Below, in pieces: positions 1-7,077 of a stretch of DNA of 20,545 nucleotides (positions are counted from its first letter, which is position 1; the number at the start of each line of letters is the position of its first letter). Source of the DNA: JBBAAS01 sp041658125. Its GTDB lineage: Bacteria > Patescibacteriota > Microgenomatia > UBA12405. The translations under genes and the position numbers were made by a program. The stretch lies in the NCBI GenBank assembly GCA_041658125.1, contig JBBAAS010000013.1, positions 1 to 20,545 on the forward strand, read 5' to 3'. The notes under the pieces are model-generated. The model ran no database searches and had not been told where the DNA came from. It saw only the letters and a list, made by a program, of their open reading frames with translations.

Positions 1-236
1 TCGACAACCTTACCAAAATCAAGTTACATCGGTTTAATCCTTTCGACGATGTTGGCAGTGATCAAAGCTTTATACTTTGTTTATTGGATCAAACCAATTC
101 CGGTGTTATCATTACCTCACTGCACGCTCGGAACTTAACCAGGTTCTATGCCAAAGCTATTAAAAACGGCCAGCCGGTAGACTCTTCTTTGTCAAAAGAA
201 GAAAAATCAGTTATATTAAAAGCTATTAAAGGTTAA
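1..236 (+). CDS. DUF4446 family protein, C-terminal part (5' end outside window)
   Basis: An open frame starting at base 3 runs to a TAA at 234-236 with no start codon inside the window, so this is the 3' end of a longer gene. The readable part contains a FNPFDDVGSDQSF segment followed by a stretch ending in RFYAKAIKNGQP and a short SLSKEEK tail. This matches what I remember of the DUF4446 family (FdDvGgdqSF core, then a YaK.i.nG motif). The function of that family is not established. It lies 7 nt upstream of the DUF3048 gene and is probably the preceding member of the same operon. Assignment rests on motif recognition from memory, without a search. Confidence 0.75.
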   Translation, partial: DNLTKIKLHRFNPFDDVGSDQSFILCLLDQTNSGVIITSLHARNLTRFYAKAIKNGQPVDSSLSKEEKSVILKAIKG

Positions 237-243
237 CTATTTA

Positions 244-1476
244 ATGAATTCCAAAATTAACAAGCCCATCGTTTATGCCGGTCTCTTTTTGGTAATTTCG
301 GGTATTTCTTATTATGCGTTTAATCAATTAGTTCCAATAAAAACCACCAAAACCGAAACCAAAATTACCGTTACTCCATCTCCGACCAAAAAACAAATTG
401 GTGATTTAACATTTTCCGGTCCGAAAACTGAAGTTTGCCCTATTAATGGTGAACTTTTTACTAAAGAGGAAAAAGATATTTGGAGCAAAAGACGACCTTT
501 AACCGTTATGATTGAAAATCACGCTGATGCCCGACCCCAATCCGGACTCCAAAATGCCGACATCGTCTATGAAGCTGTCGCCGAAGGCGGCATTACCCGA
601 TTTATGGCTGTTTTTTATTGTAATATTGTTAAGGGTTCTCCTAACAAGTACGATGTCGGCCCCGTTCGTTCTGCTCGGACCTATTTTCTCGATCTGGCTT
701 CCGAATACGGTGATTATCCCTTGTATGCCCACGTCGGTGGTGCTAACTGTAGTGCCGCGGTTCCCGGTGGTCCTTGTACTACTAATGCTAAGGCTTTAGC
801 CATCGAACAAATTCAGGGTTACGGTTGGAATAATAAGGGTACTTGGGGAGACTTAAGTCAGTTTTCTCTTTCATATAAGGTTTGTCGCCGCGAGCCCGAT
901 CGTACCGGAAAGCCGGTGGACACTGAGCACTCCATGTATTGTTCCACTACCGAACTTTGGAATATTGCCGAAAGTCGGGGCTTAACCAATCAAACTATCA
1001 TTAATAAAACCAATTGGGACAAAAACTACAAAAGTTGGTCATTCAAACAAAAAGACCAAGCCAATAACTCTCCGTCACCTTCAGCCATATCGTTTAACTT
1101 TTGGTCTGGCTATCAGGACTATCTTGTTTCCTGGAAGTACGATCAGGCAATCAATTCTTATGTTCGGCAAAACGGCGGTCAGCCGTACATTGATTTCAAC
1201 ACCGGTGAAGTTCTTACCGCCAAAAATGTTGTTATCCAGTATGTTAAGGAAAAACGCTCTGTTGATGTTCATGGCCACAATCTCTATGAAGTGATCGGTC
1301 AGGGTAGTGGTCTGGTTTTCCAAAACGGGACCAAAATAGACATTACTTGGGCTAAAGCTAACCGTACCGGCAAAACAATTTTTAAGGATAAAACCGGGCA
1401 GGAAGTCAAGCTTGTTCCCGGACAAGTTTGGGTAGAAATTCTGCCTACTGCTACCGCTATCAACTATGAAGGTTGA
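244..1476 (+). CDS. DUF3048 (YerB-like) membrane-anchored protein
   Basis: A 410-residue protein with an N-terminal membrane segment (about residues 9-28), a short Thr/Pro/Lys-rich linker (about 33-52) and a DUF3048-type domain. Visible family features are PLTVMIENHADARPQSGL (residues 85-102), ADIVYEAVAEGGITRFMAVF (105-124) and the VGPVRSAR motif (138-145). In Firmicutes the relative is the lipoprotein YerB. Here no lipobox cysteine follows the hydrophobic segment, so anchoring by an uncleaved signal helix is more likely. Biochemical function is unknown for the family; an extracytoplasmic location is inferred. It sits 7 nt after the DUF4446 gene, and its last 11 bases overlap the next gene, so the genes are co-transcribed. 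It stops with TGA, which supports the standard genetic code. Confidence 0.85.
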   Translation: MNSKINKPIVYAGLFLVISGISYYAFNQLVPIKTTKTETKITVTPSPTKKQIGDLTFSGPKTEVCPINGELFTKEEKDIWSKRRPLTVMIENHADARPQSGLQNADIVYEAVAEGGITRFMAVFYCNIVKGSPNKYDVGPVRSARTYFLDLASEYGDYPLYAHVGGANCSAAVPGGPCTTNAKALAIEQIQGYGWNNKGTWGDLSQFSLSYKVCRREPDRTGKPVDTEHSMYCSTTELWNIAESRGLTNQTIINKTNWDKNYKSWSFKQKDQANNSPSPSAISFNFWSGYQDYLVSWKYDQAINSYVRQNGGQPYIDFNTGEVLTAKNVVIQYVKEKRSVDVHGHNLYEVIGQGSGLVFQNGTKIDITWAKANRTGKTIFKDKTGQEVKLVPGQVWVEILPTATAINYEG

Positions 1477-2059
1477 AACTCGACTTAAACATCTGTTTGT
1501 TTCCCAAACTCGGGGTAAATTGATAAATATTTTCTTTTATTTTCCCAAGCAGATTTTTTATGTTCGGGAACTGGTTCGATTAACCAAAGAAGAAATCAAT
1601 TCCGTCCGGCGTGAATTGGATAATCTCAAAAGGGGTGGTATTTTAATGTCCGAAGCGCGTGGCAATCGTCTCTATTATTGGGCTAATCCCGACTCGAGTT
1701 TTTTTACCGACTTATTGGTTTTAGCCCACAAAAATTCCGGAATTGGTCAATCTTTAATTGAAAAAAGTTCATCAATTGGCCGAATTAAGCTCGCTTTTTG
1801 TAGCTATCAATTCTTAACCGGTGACCCCAATACTCAAGATTCGGTCGACCTTATTTTAATTGGCAACATTTCTCTTAAGGAAATTGAACAATTAGCAAAA
1901 AAAGAAGAAAGCACTTTGGGTCGGGAAATAAATTATATGGTTATGGACAAATCAGAGTTTAAGCTTCGTAAAAATAAAAGAGATTCTCTTTTGGTTGATT
2001 TTTTTCTTAACTGCCCTTTACTACTTTTGGGCAACCCCCATGATCTTTTTGATCTTTAA
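1466..2059 (+). CDS. Winged-helix transcriptional regulator with degenerate nucleotidyltransferase-like C-terminal domain
   Basis: A 197-residue protein. Residues about 10-72 read as an ArsR/MarR-type winged helix: helix, FYVRELVRLTKEEINSVRREL as helix-turn-helix, then the beta wing ILMSEARGNRLYYWAN. Residues about 108-165 (LAFCSYQF, then SVDLILIGNISLKEIEQLAKKEE and INYMVMDKSEF) have the strand-helix-strand pattern of a MNT-type nucleotidyltransferase fold. However, the catalytic Gly-Ser and paired Asp signature is not visible, so the domain is probably non-catalytic. I recall this combination as common in CPR genomes, where it is called an ArsR-like regulator. It overlaps the DUF3048 stop by 11 nt, and its TAA is followed at once by the AbrB ATG. 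A local or autogenous regulator of the operon is an inference. Confidence 0.7.
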   Translation: MKVETRLKHLFVSQTRGKLINIFFYFPKQIFYVRELVRLTKEEINSVRRELDNLKRGGILMSEARGNRLYYWANPDSSFFTDLLVLAHKNSGIGQSLIEKSSSIGRIKLAFCSYQFLTGDPNTQDSVDLILIGNISLKEIEQLAKKEESTLGREINYMVMDKSEFKLRKNKRDSLLVDFFLNCPLLLLGNPHDLFDL

Positions 2060-2257
2060 ATGATAATCAGAAAAGTCATCAAAACCGGCAATAGCCTAGC
2101 CGTTACCGTTCCCTCTAAATGCCTCAAGGATTTTGACGTTAAAGAAGGCGACATTGCTCAAATCAAAATTAATCGTCCCCGTTCTTCGATCACCTATTTT
2201 TTTAGTGGTCATCCCCGCCAGCTTTCGCTGATTGACAAAAAGTGTTCTAAGGATTAA
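2060..2257 (+). CDS. AbrB/MazE/SpoVT-type DNA-binding protein
   Basis: A 65-residue protein whose first about 45 residues follow the swapped-hairpin AbrB pattern: IIRKVIKTGNSLAVTVPSKCLKDFDVKEGDIAQIKI (the K.GNS..VTIP...L...G.D.V.I signature). Such proteins bind DNA as dimers and act as transition-state regulators or antitoxins. The ATG follows the preceding TAA with no gap, so translation is probably coupled to the winged-helix gene. No toxin (PIN, MazF, Doc) lies next to it; secD follows after 12 nt. A regulator role is therefore more likely than an antitoxin role. The C-terminal about 20 residues are not recognisable. Confidence 0.75.
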   Translation: MIIRKVIKTGNSLAVTVPSKCLKDFDVKEGDIAQIKINRPRSSITYFFSGHPRQLSLIDKKCSKD

Positions 2258-2269
2258 AAAGGATCAACC

Positions 2270-3637
2270 ATGGCTTCGCCTCAAAAAAAAACCAGAAACA
2301 TATTTATCTTCATTATTTTTCTTACCTTAGTTTGTTTATTTTTAAATCTTCCCAAATCGATACCTATTAGTCTTCATCTTGGCAAAATCAACATTGATCA
2401 GACTTTAACCCGTCCTGACTTTGCTTTTAAAATCGGAAGCTTTAGTTTTAAAAAAGATTTAAGCCTAAAATACGGTCTTGATTTAGCCGGCGGTGCTTCT
2501 TTAACTTTTGATATAGACACTACTAAAGCCAAAAAAGAAAACATTCCCTCGGCATTAGAATCTCTTAAAGGCAATATTGAACGTCGGGTAAATCTGTTTG
2601 GTATTAGTGAAGCCAATGTTATGATTTCCAATCAAAATGGCCAAAATCGACTTATAGTCGAACTTCCCGGCATCGAAAACGTTGATGAGGCTATTGCCCT
2701 TATCGGCAAAACCGCTGAATTAAATTTTAAGGGTGAGACTACAATTCCTCCCGAAGCCACTGCTTCAGCCACTATTTACGATCAATTTTCCGCAGATACC
2801 GGCATTAACGGTTCTCATTTAATTAAAGCATCGGTTGAAATTAATCCCAACAATTCGGAGCCCGAAGTTGCTTTGGAGTTTAATCCCGAAGGTACTAAGC
2901 TTTTTGCCACTGCTACTAAAAAATTTTTAAATCAGCGCATCGCTATCTTTTTAGATGAGTTTCCTGTCACTTATCCTACTGTTCAATCCGAAATTCCCGA
3001 TGGTAAGGCTGTTATTAATGGTAATTTCGACATTAAATCCGCCAAAACTTTAGCCGCTCAATTAAATGCAGGGGCTTTACCTTTACCCATTACTCTTATT
3101 CAGCAATCTCAGGTTGGTGCCACTCTTGGGAAAGATTCCATCAACAAAGGTATCAAGGCCGGTCTCGTCGGTTTGCTCTTGGTTTCTCTTTTTATGATCG
3201 GCAACTATGGCTATCTTGGTTTTATTGCCGACATCGGCCTAATAATTTATGGCCTTATTACTCTGGCTCTTTATCGTCTCATTCCGATCAGTCTATCTTT
3301 CCCCGGTATCGTCGGCTTTATTTTATCAGTCGGCATGGCCGTTGACAGTAATATTTTAATTTTTTCCCGGATGAAAGAAGAACTGCGTTTAGGCAAACCC
3401 TGGAATACGGCTATGGAGCTTGGTTTTGGCCGGGCTTGGGATTCTATCAAAGACGCCAACACTTGTACCATCATTACCGGTCTCATTCTTTTTAATCCCC
3501 TTAATTGGAGTTTTTTTAATTCATCCGGTATGGTTCGAGGCTTTGCTGTAACTCTGCTTTTAGGTATCTTTATCGGTATTTTCACCGGTGTCTTTGTTAC
3601 CCGCAACTTATTACGTGTTTTAGCCAAAAAGAATTAA
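2270..3637 (+). CDS. secD: Protein translocase subunit SecD
   Basis: A 455-residue SecD, the proton-motive-force-coupled RND-family subunit that assists the late stage of Sec export at the cytoplasmic membrane. It has an N-terminal membrane helix (about 10-27), the family motif GLDLAGGASL (69-78), a short extracytoplasmic domain (about 85-270), and a membrane block from about 290 onward. That block includes the GMAVDSNILIFSRMKEEL segment that carries the functional Asp in this family. The first periplasmic domain is compact compared with the 615-residue E. coli protein. It is one of the few genes here with a Shine-Dalgarno-like sequence: AAGG about 7 nt before the ATG. secF follows after 2 nt. 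Confidence 0.96.
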   Translation: MASPQKKTRNIFIFIIFLTLVCLFLNLPKSIPISLHLGKINIDQTLTRPDFAFKIGSFSFKKDLSLKYGLDLAGGASLTFDIDTTKAKKENIPSALESLKGNIERRVNLFGISEANVMISNQNGQNRLIVELPGIENVDEAIALIGKTAELNFKGETTIPPEATASATIYDQFSADTGINGSHLIKASVEINPNNSEPEVALEFNPEGTKLFATATKKFLNQRIAIFLDEFPVTYPTVQSEIPDGKAVINGNFDIKSAKTLAAQLNAGALPLPITLIQQSQVGATLGKDSINKGIKAGLVGLLLVSLFMIGNYGYLGFIADIGLIIYGLITLALYRLIPISLSFPGIVGFILSVGMAVDSNILIFSRMKEELRLGKPWNTAMELGFGRAWDSIKDANTCTIITGLILFNPLNWSFFNSSGMVRGFAVTLLLGIFIGIFTGVFVTRNLLRVLAKKN

Positions 3638-3639
3638 CT

Positions 3640-4503
3640 ATGAACATCATGAAATATCGTCCTTTGTTTTATTTCATTTCCTTTTTATTGATTGCCACTT
3701 CAATCTTTTCCATAGCTAAATGGGGTTTTAAAACTTCCATCGATTTTGCCGGTGGTTCAATTCTTGAAGCCAGTTTTCCCGGTCAGCCGGATAAAGCAAA
3801 ACTAAGTGATCTTTTTACTCAACAAAATCTTCCCCTAAATTCCATCTCTTTGGCAAATCAAAAAAACTATCTTTTTAAGTTCCAAAATATTACTCCTGAA
3901 ACCAAAACCAAGCTTAACGAAGCCCTAAAAAAATTTGATCCCAAATATGAAGAGCTTCGCTTTGAATCTGTCGGTCCCATTTTAGGCAAGGAACTTTTGA
4001 AAAAAACCATTTTCGCCATTATCCTTTCATCCTTATTCCTTTTACTTTTTATTGGCCGTCGTTTTAAAGATCTTTCTTTTGGTGCTTCCGCTATTATTGC
4101 CATGTTCCATGATTCTTTTATTCTTATCGGTAGTTTTTCTCTTTTGGGTCATTTTTTTGGCGCCGAGCTTGACGCTCTTTTTGTCACCGCTTTATTAACC
4201 ACTCTCTCTGCTTCAGTTCATGACACTGTCGTCACTTTCGATCGTATTCGGGAGTTAAGACGTCAAAATTATAAAATCGACTGGGTCAATCTTGCCAATC
4301 AAGCCGTCACCGAAACCATTGTTCGCTCGGTCAACAATTCTATGACCATTATCTTCATGTTGTTGTCGCTGGTGGTACTCGGCGGGGACACCACCCGATG
4401 GTTTGCTGTAGCTCTTCTGATAGGGGTAATTTGTGGTACTTATTCCTCTACCGCCGTCGCCATTCCTCTCGTTCTTTTCTGGAAGCGCAAAAGTCAAAAA
4501 TAG
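3640..4503 (+). CDS. secF: Protein translocase subunit SecF
   Basis: A 287-residue SecF, the partner of SecD in the Sec export complex. Visible features are an N-terminal membrane helix (about 8-26), the family motif with SIDFAGGSILEASF (33-46), the extracytoplasmic domain (about 47-115), and five further membrane segments. The segment SVHDTVVTFDRIRELRR matches the conserved DT.V.FDRIRE region of SecF. It directly follows secD (2-nt gap), which is the standard arrangement when the two are not fused. A second in-frame ATG lies three codons downstream (MNIMKYRP); either could be the start. It converges with the minus-strand orphan gene ending at 4513. Confidence 0.96.
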   Translation: MNIMKYRPLFYFISFLLIATSIFSIAKWGFKTSIDFAGGSILEASFPGQPDKAKLSDLFTQQNLPLNSISLANQKNYLFKFQNITPETKTKLNEALKKFDPKYEELRFESVGPILGKELLKKTIFAIILSSLFLLLFIGRRFKDLSFGASAIIAMFHDSFILIGSFSLLGHFFGAELDALFVTALLTTLSASVHDTVVTFDRIRELRRQNYKIDWVNLANQAVTETIVRSVNNSMTIIFMLLSLVVLGGDTTRWFAVALLIGVICGTYSSTAVAIPLVLFWKRKSQK

Positions 4504-4512
4504 ACCTGCTGT

Positions 4513-4887
4513 TTAAACTTTTACCGTGGGATCCTCGCTTTCCTCTGGGCTCACATGTCTGATCTCTATCTTTGTGTGCGGATTGGATTTAGTCTCGTAA
4601 GATGTCAAAACTGCACGACCACCATGAATTAAAACGATATCAACATTTCCTCTAGTATGCGGGGCCTCAGCACGGTCACAAGGCTCAAATCCTTCTATAA
4701 AAGGGGCCTCTTTCCCTGTTCCGGTAACTAAACGTCCAACGTGATAAATTGGGTTCCGTATTATTGATGTAAAGTAAGTGTTTGTATGGACTTTTAAATC
4801 TTGGCCCAAATCCCAATCATTATCCTTATTATTTAAATCAATTTCCTCAATTATTTCACCTTTTGTCACACAAATCTTTGCTACCAT
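4513..4887 (-). CDS. Orphan hypothetical protein A (124 aa)
   Basis: Not recognised. The 124-residue product is soluble, has no signal peptide or membrane helix, and contains no catalytic motif I can name. Residues around 84-104 (VDIVLIHGGRAVLTSYETKS) look like alternating beta strands, and the C-terminus is acidic (SPEESEDPTVKV). Codon choice differs from the neighbouring housekeeping genes, with many ATA, ACA and GTA codons. The gene is defended as real by a good promoter at 4896-4923 (TTGAAA, 16 nt, TGT before TATAGT) ending 8 nt before its ATG. The same promoter and start (ATGGTAGC) are duplicated in front of orphan B, although the two proteins are not evidently similar. Confidence 0.6.
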   Translation of the reverse strand: MVAKICVTKGEIIEEIDLNNKDNDWDLGQDLKVHTNTYFTSIIRNPIYHVGRLVTGTGKEAPFIEGFEPCDRAEAPHTRGNVDIVLIHGGRAVLTSYETKSNPHTKIEIRHVSPEESEDPTVKV

Positions 4888-4925
4888 ATACCGTCACTAT
4901 AACATATTTATATAGTTTTTCAATT
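4880..4925 (-). repeat. Promoter/start cassette, copy A (orphan A)
   Basis: 46 bp that match 5315-5360 at 40 positions, including a perfect 32-nt block (4894-4925) and the first 8 nt of the coding side (ATGGTAGC). The six differing bases lie between the -10 box and the ATG. Confidence 0.9.
4896..4923 (-). promoter_or_regulatory. Promoter of orphan A
   Basis: -35 TTGAAA (4918-4923), a 16-nt spacer and TG-T-TATAGT (hexamer 4896-4901), ending 8 nt before ATG 4887. The spacer is itself AT-rich (ATATAAATAT). Confidence 0.75.
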
Positions 4926-4974
4926 CGTTTTTTCGTTTCTGTCTTTGCTTGGGCAAAATAATCCCAATTATTAC

Positions 4975-5322
4975 TTATCTGCGAGCTATCAAAACTCTTC
5001 TCGGTCTAAATTCCTTTCCGTGCGTAATGGTCACTTGTCTTTGTCGGCCAGCTTTAATATCCCAAATATTCAAAACCACACCTTGTCCAAGACTCTCCAA
5101 TTCAACTCTACCTTGATTACCTGATCGGCTGTCAAGATATCCTTGAATTCCCTCATCAGGAAATTTCTCTAAAACCTGAAATTTTCCCAATATTATCGTT
5201 TTGGTTGGATTTGTCGAAATTATTGGGCTATTTGCTAATGGGTTTTCCTCGTGGGTAATGACACCATCAAAACCATCCGGCAAAACACCAGCCTCACCTT
5301 CGTATTTATATGTAGCTACCAT
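4975..5322 (-). CDS. Orphan hypothetical protein B (115 aa)
   Basis: Not recognised. The 115-residue soluble product has no signal peptide or membrane segment. The C-terminal half (QGVVLNIWDIKAGRQRQ and onward, ending RPRRVLIARR) is basic and looks beta-rich. The N-terminus is Gly/Glu-rich. It starts with the same codons as orphan A (Met-Val-Ala) and has the same 32-nt promoter block upstream, ending 8 nt before the ATG. It lies between cca (stop at 5355-5357, upstream on the same strand) and orphan A. Its -35 box overlaps the cca stop codon, so it can be transcribed on its own or by read-through from cca. Confidence 0.6.
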   Translation of the reverse strand: MVATYKYEGEAGVLPDGFDGVITHEENPLANSPIISTNPTKTIILGKFQVLEKFPDEGIQGYLDSRSGNQGRVELESLGQGVVLNIWDIKAGRQRQVTITHGKEFRPRRVLIARR

Positions 5323-5360
5323 TGGGTATCACTATAACATATTTATATAGTTTTTCAATT
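5315..5360 (-). repeat. Promoter/start cassette, copy B (orphan B)
   Basis: The second copy of the 46-bp cassette, 435 bp away in the same orientation. The perfect 32-nt block is 5329-5360. It overlaps the last codons and TGA stop of cca, so the cca C-terminus (about residues 452-453 and the stop) is partly encoded by it. Confidence 0.9.
5331..5358 (-). promoter_or_regulatory. Promoter of orphan B
   Basis: -35 TTGAAA (5353-5358), a 16-nt spacer and TG-T-TATAGT (hexamer 5331-5336), ending 8 nt before ATG 5322. The TGA inside the -35 is also the stop codon of cca. Confidence 0.75.
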
Positions 5361-6716
5361 ATCATTATTCTCTTTTATTTTTTCCAACAACACCTCTCTT
5401 TCATTCAACTCCGGCCTTACTTCAACTTCCGCAAAAATCTTATTTAATATCTCGCCTACTTTTGGTCCCGGTTTTATGCCCAATACTTCCATCACATCAT
5501 GGCCGTCAATCTTCATGTCCTTGACTGAAAATGGCTGTTTTTGCACTTCCCCAATTCTTTCTCTAAACGCTTCCCACCGCCAGCTGGTTTCCTTGGCACC
5601 GGATCCAAGCCGGTCCCCTCTGCGTAGGGCAATCATTTCTTCGATATATTCCGGCGTTACATTTCGGATAAATCTTCTCACTGCCGCATCGGTTTGCACT
5701 TCCGACACCGTAAACATATGCCACCTCACCAATCTAAATAGCAAATCCAATTCTTTATTAGACAATTTCAATCTTTTCGCGATTTGTACGGCGGTTCTCG
5801 CCCCTACTACTTCATGCCCATGAAAAGTTCTGGCTTCGCCTTCGCCCTTCATCACTGCCGGTTTGGCTACGTCGTGAAGCAAGCATGCAAGTCTTGTCAC
5901 CGGATTTGTCGAAACGCAATGTTCCAAAGTTTTTAAATTGTGATTCCACACATCATCGATATGATGCCCTTTTTGTTTAACCTCAATTCCTTCCGTTAGC
6001 TCCGGGATAATTTCCGCCAAAAGGCCGCTTTCCAAAAGCATTTTAACTCCCATGGCCGGAGTAGGGGATTCCAATATCTTAAACAACTCGTCTCTGATTC
6101 TTTCCCCGGCTATTAGTTTAATTTTAACCGCATTTTTTTGTATCGATTTTAAAGTTTTTTCTTCAATTGCAAACCCGATGTAAACGGCAATTCTTACTGC
6201 TCTCATCATTCGAAGCGCATCTTCCGAAAATCTTTCATCCGGGTCACCGACAGCCCGAATTAATTTATTTTTTATATCCTCTTGCCCTCCGTACAAATCA
6301 ATAATTTTTAAGTCTCCCCTGTCAAGGGGAGATTTAGAGGGATTTGCTTGTAGTGCCATCGCGTTAACGGTAAAATCCCTTCGTTTTAAATCTTCTTCAA
6401 TTGTTTTCCCCCACTCAACTTTATCGGGGTGTCTTGCGTCCGAATAATCCCTTTCAGTTCTGTAGGTGGTAATTTCAAAAATTTCCCCGTCTTTGCCCAA
6501 AACTGAAAATGTTCCAAACACATTATTACAAAAGCTATTTTTCGGAAACAATTTTTTCATTTCTTCCGGCGTCAAATTAGTTGCCAAATCCCAATCCCAT
6601 ATTTCCCTGCCGATAAGCATATCCCTGACCGCTCCGCCGACAACATAAATTTCGGCTCCCGCCTGGTCAAACTTATCGGTTAAATTTTTTATCTTTTGGG
6701 GAATCACAAAACCCAT
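5355..6716 (-). CDS. cca: CCA-adding enzyme / tRNA nucleotidyltransferase (class II poly(A) polymerase family, with HD domain)
   Basis: A 453-residue enzyme that would add or repair the 3' CCA end of tRNAs. The nucleotidyltransferase head shows GGAVRD (27-32), the metal-binding pair in DWDLAT (Asp41, Asp43), the ERD and RRDFTVNAMAL segments (88-122) and DLYGGQEDI (140-148). The tRNA-binding neck and body follow. A C-terminal HD-type domain contains LLHDVAKP (279-286), suggesting an added phosphohydrolase activity as in other HD-containing CCA enzymes. Residues about 127-136 are encoded by a palindromic repeat (6309-6336) lying between the RRDF motif and the next conserved block; the family usually has a shorter loop there. 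A -10 like box (TAAAAT) sits 5 nt before the ATG. Whether it adds all of CCA or only part cannot be told from sequence alone. Confidence 0.93.
   Translation of the reverse strand: MGFVIPQKIKNLTDKFDQAGAEIYVVGGAVRDMLIGREIWDWDLATNLTPEEMKKLFPKNSFCNNVFGTFSVLGKDGEIFEITTYRTERDYSDARHPDKVEWGKTIEEDLKRRDFTVNAMALQANPSKSPLDRGDLKIIDLYGGQEDIKNKLIRAVGDPDERFSEDALRMMRAVRIAVYIGFAIEEKTLKSIQKNAVKIKLIAGERIRDELFKILESPTPAMGVKMLLESGLLAEIIPELTEGIEVKQKGHHIDDVWNHNLKTLEHCVSTNPVTRLACLLHDVAKPAVMKGEGEARTFHGHEVVGARTAVQIAKRLKLSNKELDLLFRLVRWHMFTVSEVQTDAAVRRFIRNVTPEYIEEMIALRRGDRLGSGAKETSWRWEAFRERIGEVQKQPFSVKDMKIDGHDVMEVLGIKPGPKVGEILNKIFAEVEVRPELNEREVLLEKIKENNDN
6309..6336. repeat. Palindromic repeat element inserted in frame within cca
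   Basis: Perfect 8-bp arms TCTCCCCT (6313-6320) and AGGGGAGA (6325-6332) enclose a GTCA loop. Pairing extends outward to 12 bp with one G-T position. On the minus strand it encodes roughly SKSPLDRGDL inside cca, at a variable surface loop of the head domain. Short palindromes encoding S-P-L-x-x-G-D peptides recur, as I remember, in many environmental bacterial genomes. Being a small mobile-type palindrome is therefore the best reading, by analogy with Rickettsia palindromic elements. Confidence 0.6.
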
Positions 6717-6721
6717 ACCCT

Positions 6722-6727
6722 ATTTTA
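6722..6727 (-). promoter_or_regulatory. -10 like box for cca
   Basis: TAAAAT on the minus strand ends 5 nt before the cca ATG, fitting the leaderless layout of this window. It lies directly downstream of the intrinsic terminator, so cca would be re-initiated just after transcription from the RRM gene stops. No convincing -35 is visible because the terminator stem occupies that position. Confidence 0.4.
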
Positions 6728-6731
6728 ACCC

Positions 6732-6761
6732 AAAACCCCTCCGACATTTCGGAGGGGTTTT
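6732..6761 (-). terminator. Intrinsic terminator after the RRM gene
   Basis: A perfect 13-bp stem AAAACCCCTCCGA (6732-6744) / TCGGAGGGGTTTT (6749-6761) with a 4-nt loop, the strongest hairpin in the window. It lies 20 nt past the RRM stop codon on the minus strand. T-runs are present on both strands, but only the minus strand has a gene ending into it. Confidence 0.85.
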
Positions 6762-6781
6762 ATTGTTCAATACTATTGAAA

Positions 6782-7060
6782 TTAAGCAGTTGGCGCCTCG
6801 GCTGGTTTTTCCGGCCTCGGTAATGCTTCTTTGACAGCAATATTTCGACCACCTTGGTCGGTACCGTCAGTTGCCTTCATCGCTTCAGCGGCGACTTCAT
6901 CAGTTTCAAATTCTACGAAACCAAAGCCTTTGCTTCGGCCGGTGAATTTGTCCATAACTATATTTGCCGAGACTACATTTCCAAAGGGTGTGAAAACCGC
7001 CTTGAATTGGTCATCGGTCATGTTGAAGGAAAGATTTCCTACAAAAAGTTTTTTTGCCAT
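6782..7060 (-). CDS. Small RRM-domain RNA-binding protein
   Basis: A 92-residue protein made of one RNA-recognition motif. RNP2 is LFVGNL (5-10) and RNP1 is KGFGFVEF (44-51), with the expected aromatic residues on the RNA-binding strands. A short Pro/Glu/Ala tail follows (81-92). Proteins of this size in cyanobacteria and other bacteria bind RNA and are often cold- or stress-induced; the specific role here is inferred only. Unlike most genes in the window it has a recognisable Shine-Dalgarno (AAAGGAG), but 15 nt from the ATG, with a small palindrome between. A strong intrinsic terminator follows, making this a single-gene transcript. Confidence 0.93.
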   Translation of the reverse strand: MAKKLFVGNLSFNMTDDQFKAVFTPFGNVVSANIVMDKFTGRSKGFGFVEFETDEVAAEAMKATDGTDQGGRNIAVKEALPRPEKPAEAPTA

Positions 7061-7064
7061 TTTT

Positions 7065-7077
7065 AGTACTTAGTACT
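7065..7077 (-). promoter_or_regulatory. Small palindrome between Shine-Dalgarno and start of the RRM gene
   Basis: Two AGTACT palindromes separated by one base lie between the AAAGGAG sequence (7076-7082, minus strand) and the ATG at 7060. In the mRNA this can fold as AGTAC-TAA-GTACT. That would shorten the over-long 15-nt spacing, or serve as an operator or a temperature-sensitive element. The role is inferred; only the sequence pattern is seen. Confidence 0.4.

Noticed and set aside
2060..2257. AbrB-type gene as antitoxin of a toxin-antitoxin pair
   Set aside because: No PIN, MazF, Doc or similar toxin is adjacent; the neighbours are a winged-helix regulator and secD.
4930..4974. Weak inverted repeat TTGGG/CCCAA as a terminator of orphan B
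   Set aside because: The stem is only 5 bp with a long loop and no following T-run on the minus strand.
4513..5322. Orphans A and B as paralogues of each other
   Set aside because: Beyond the shared Met-Val-Ala start and promoter block, no alignable sequence is visible by eye.
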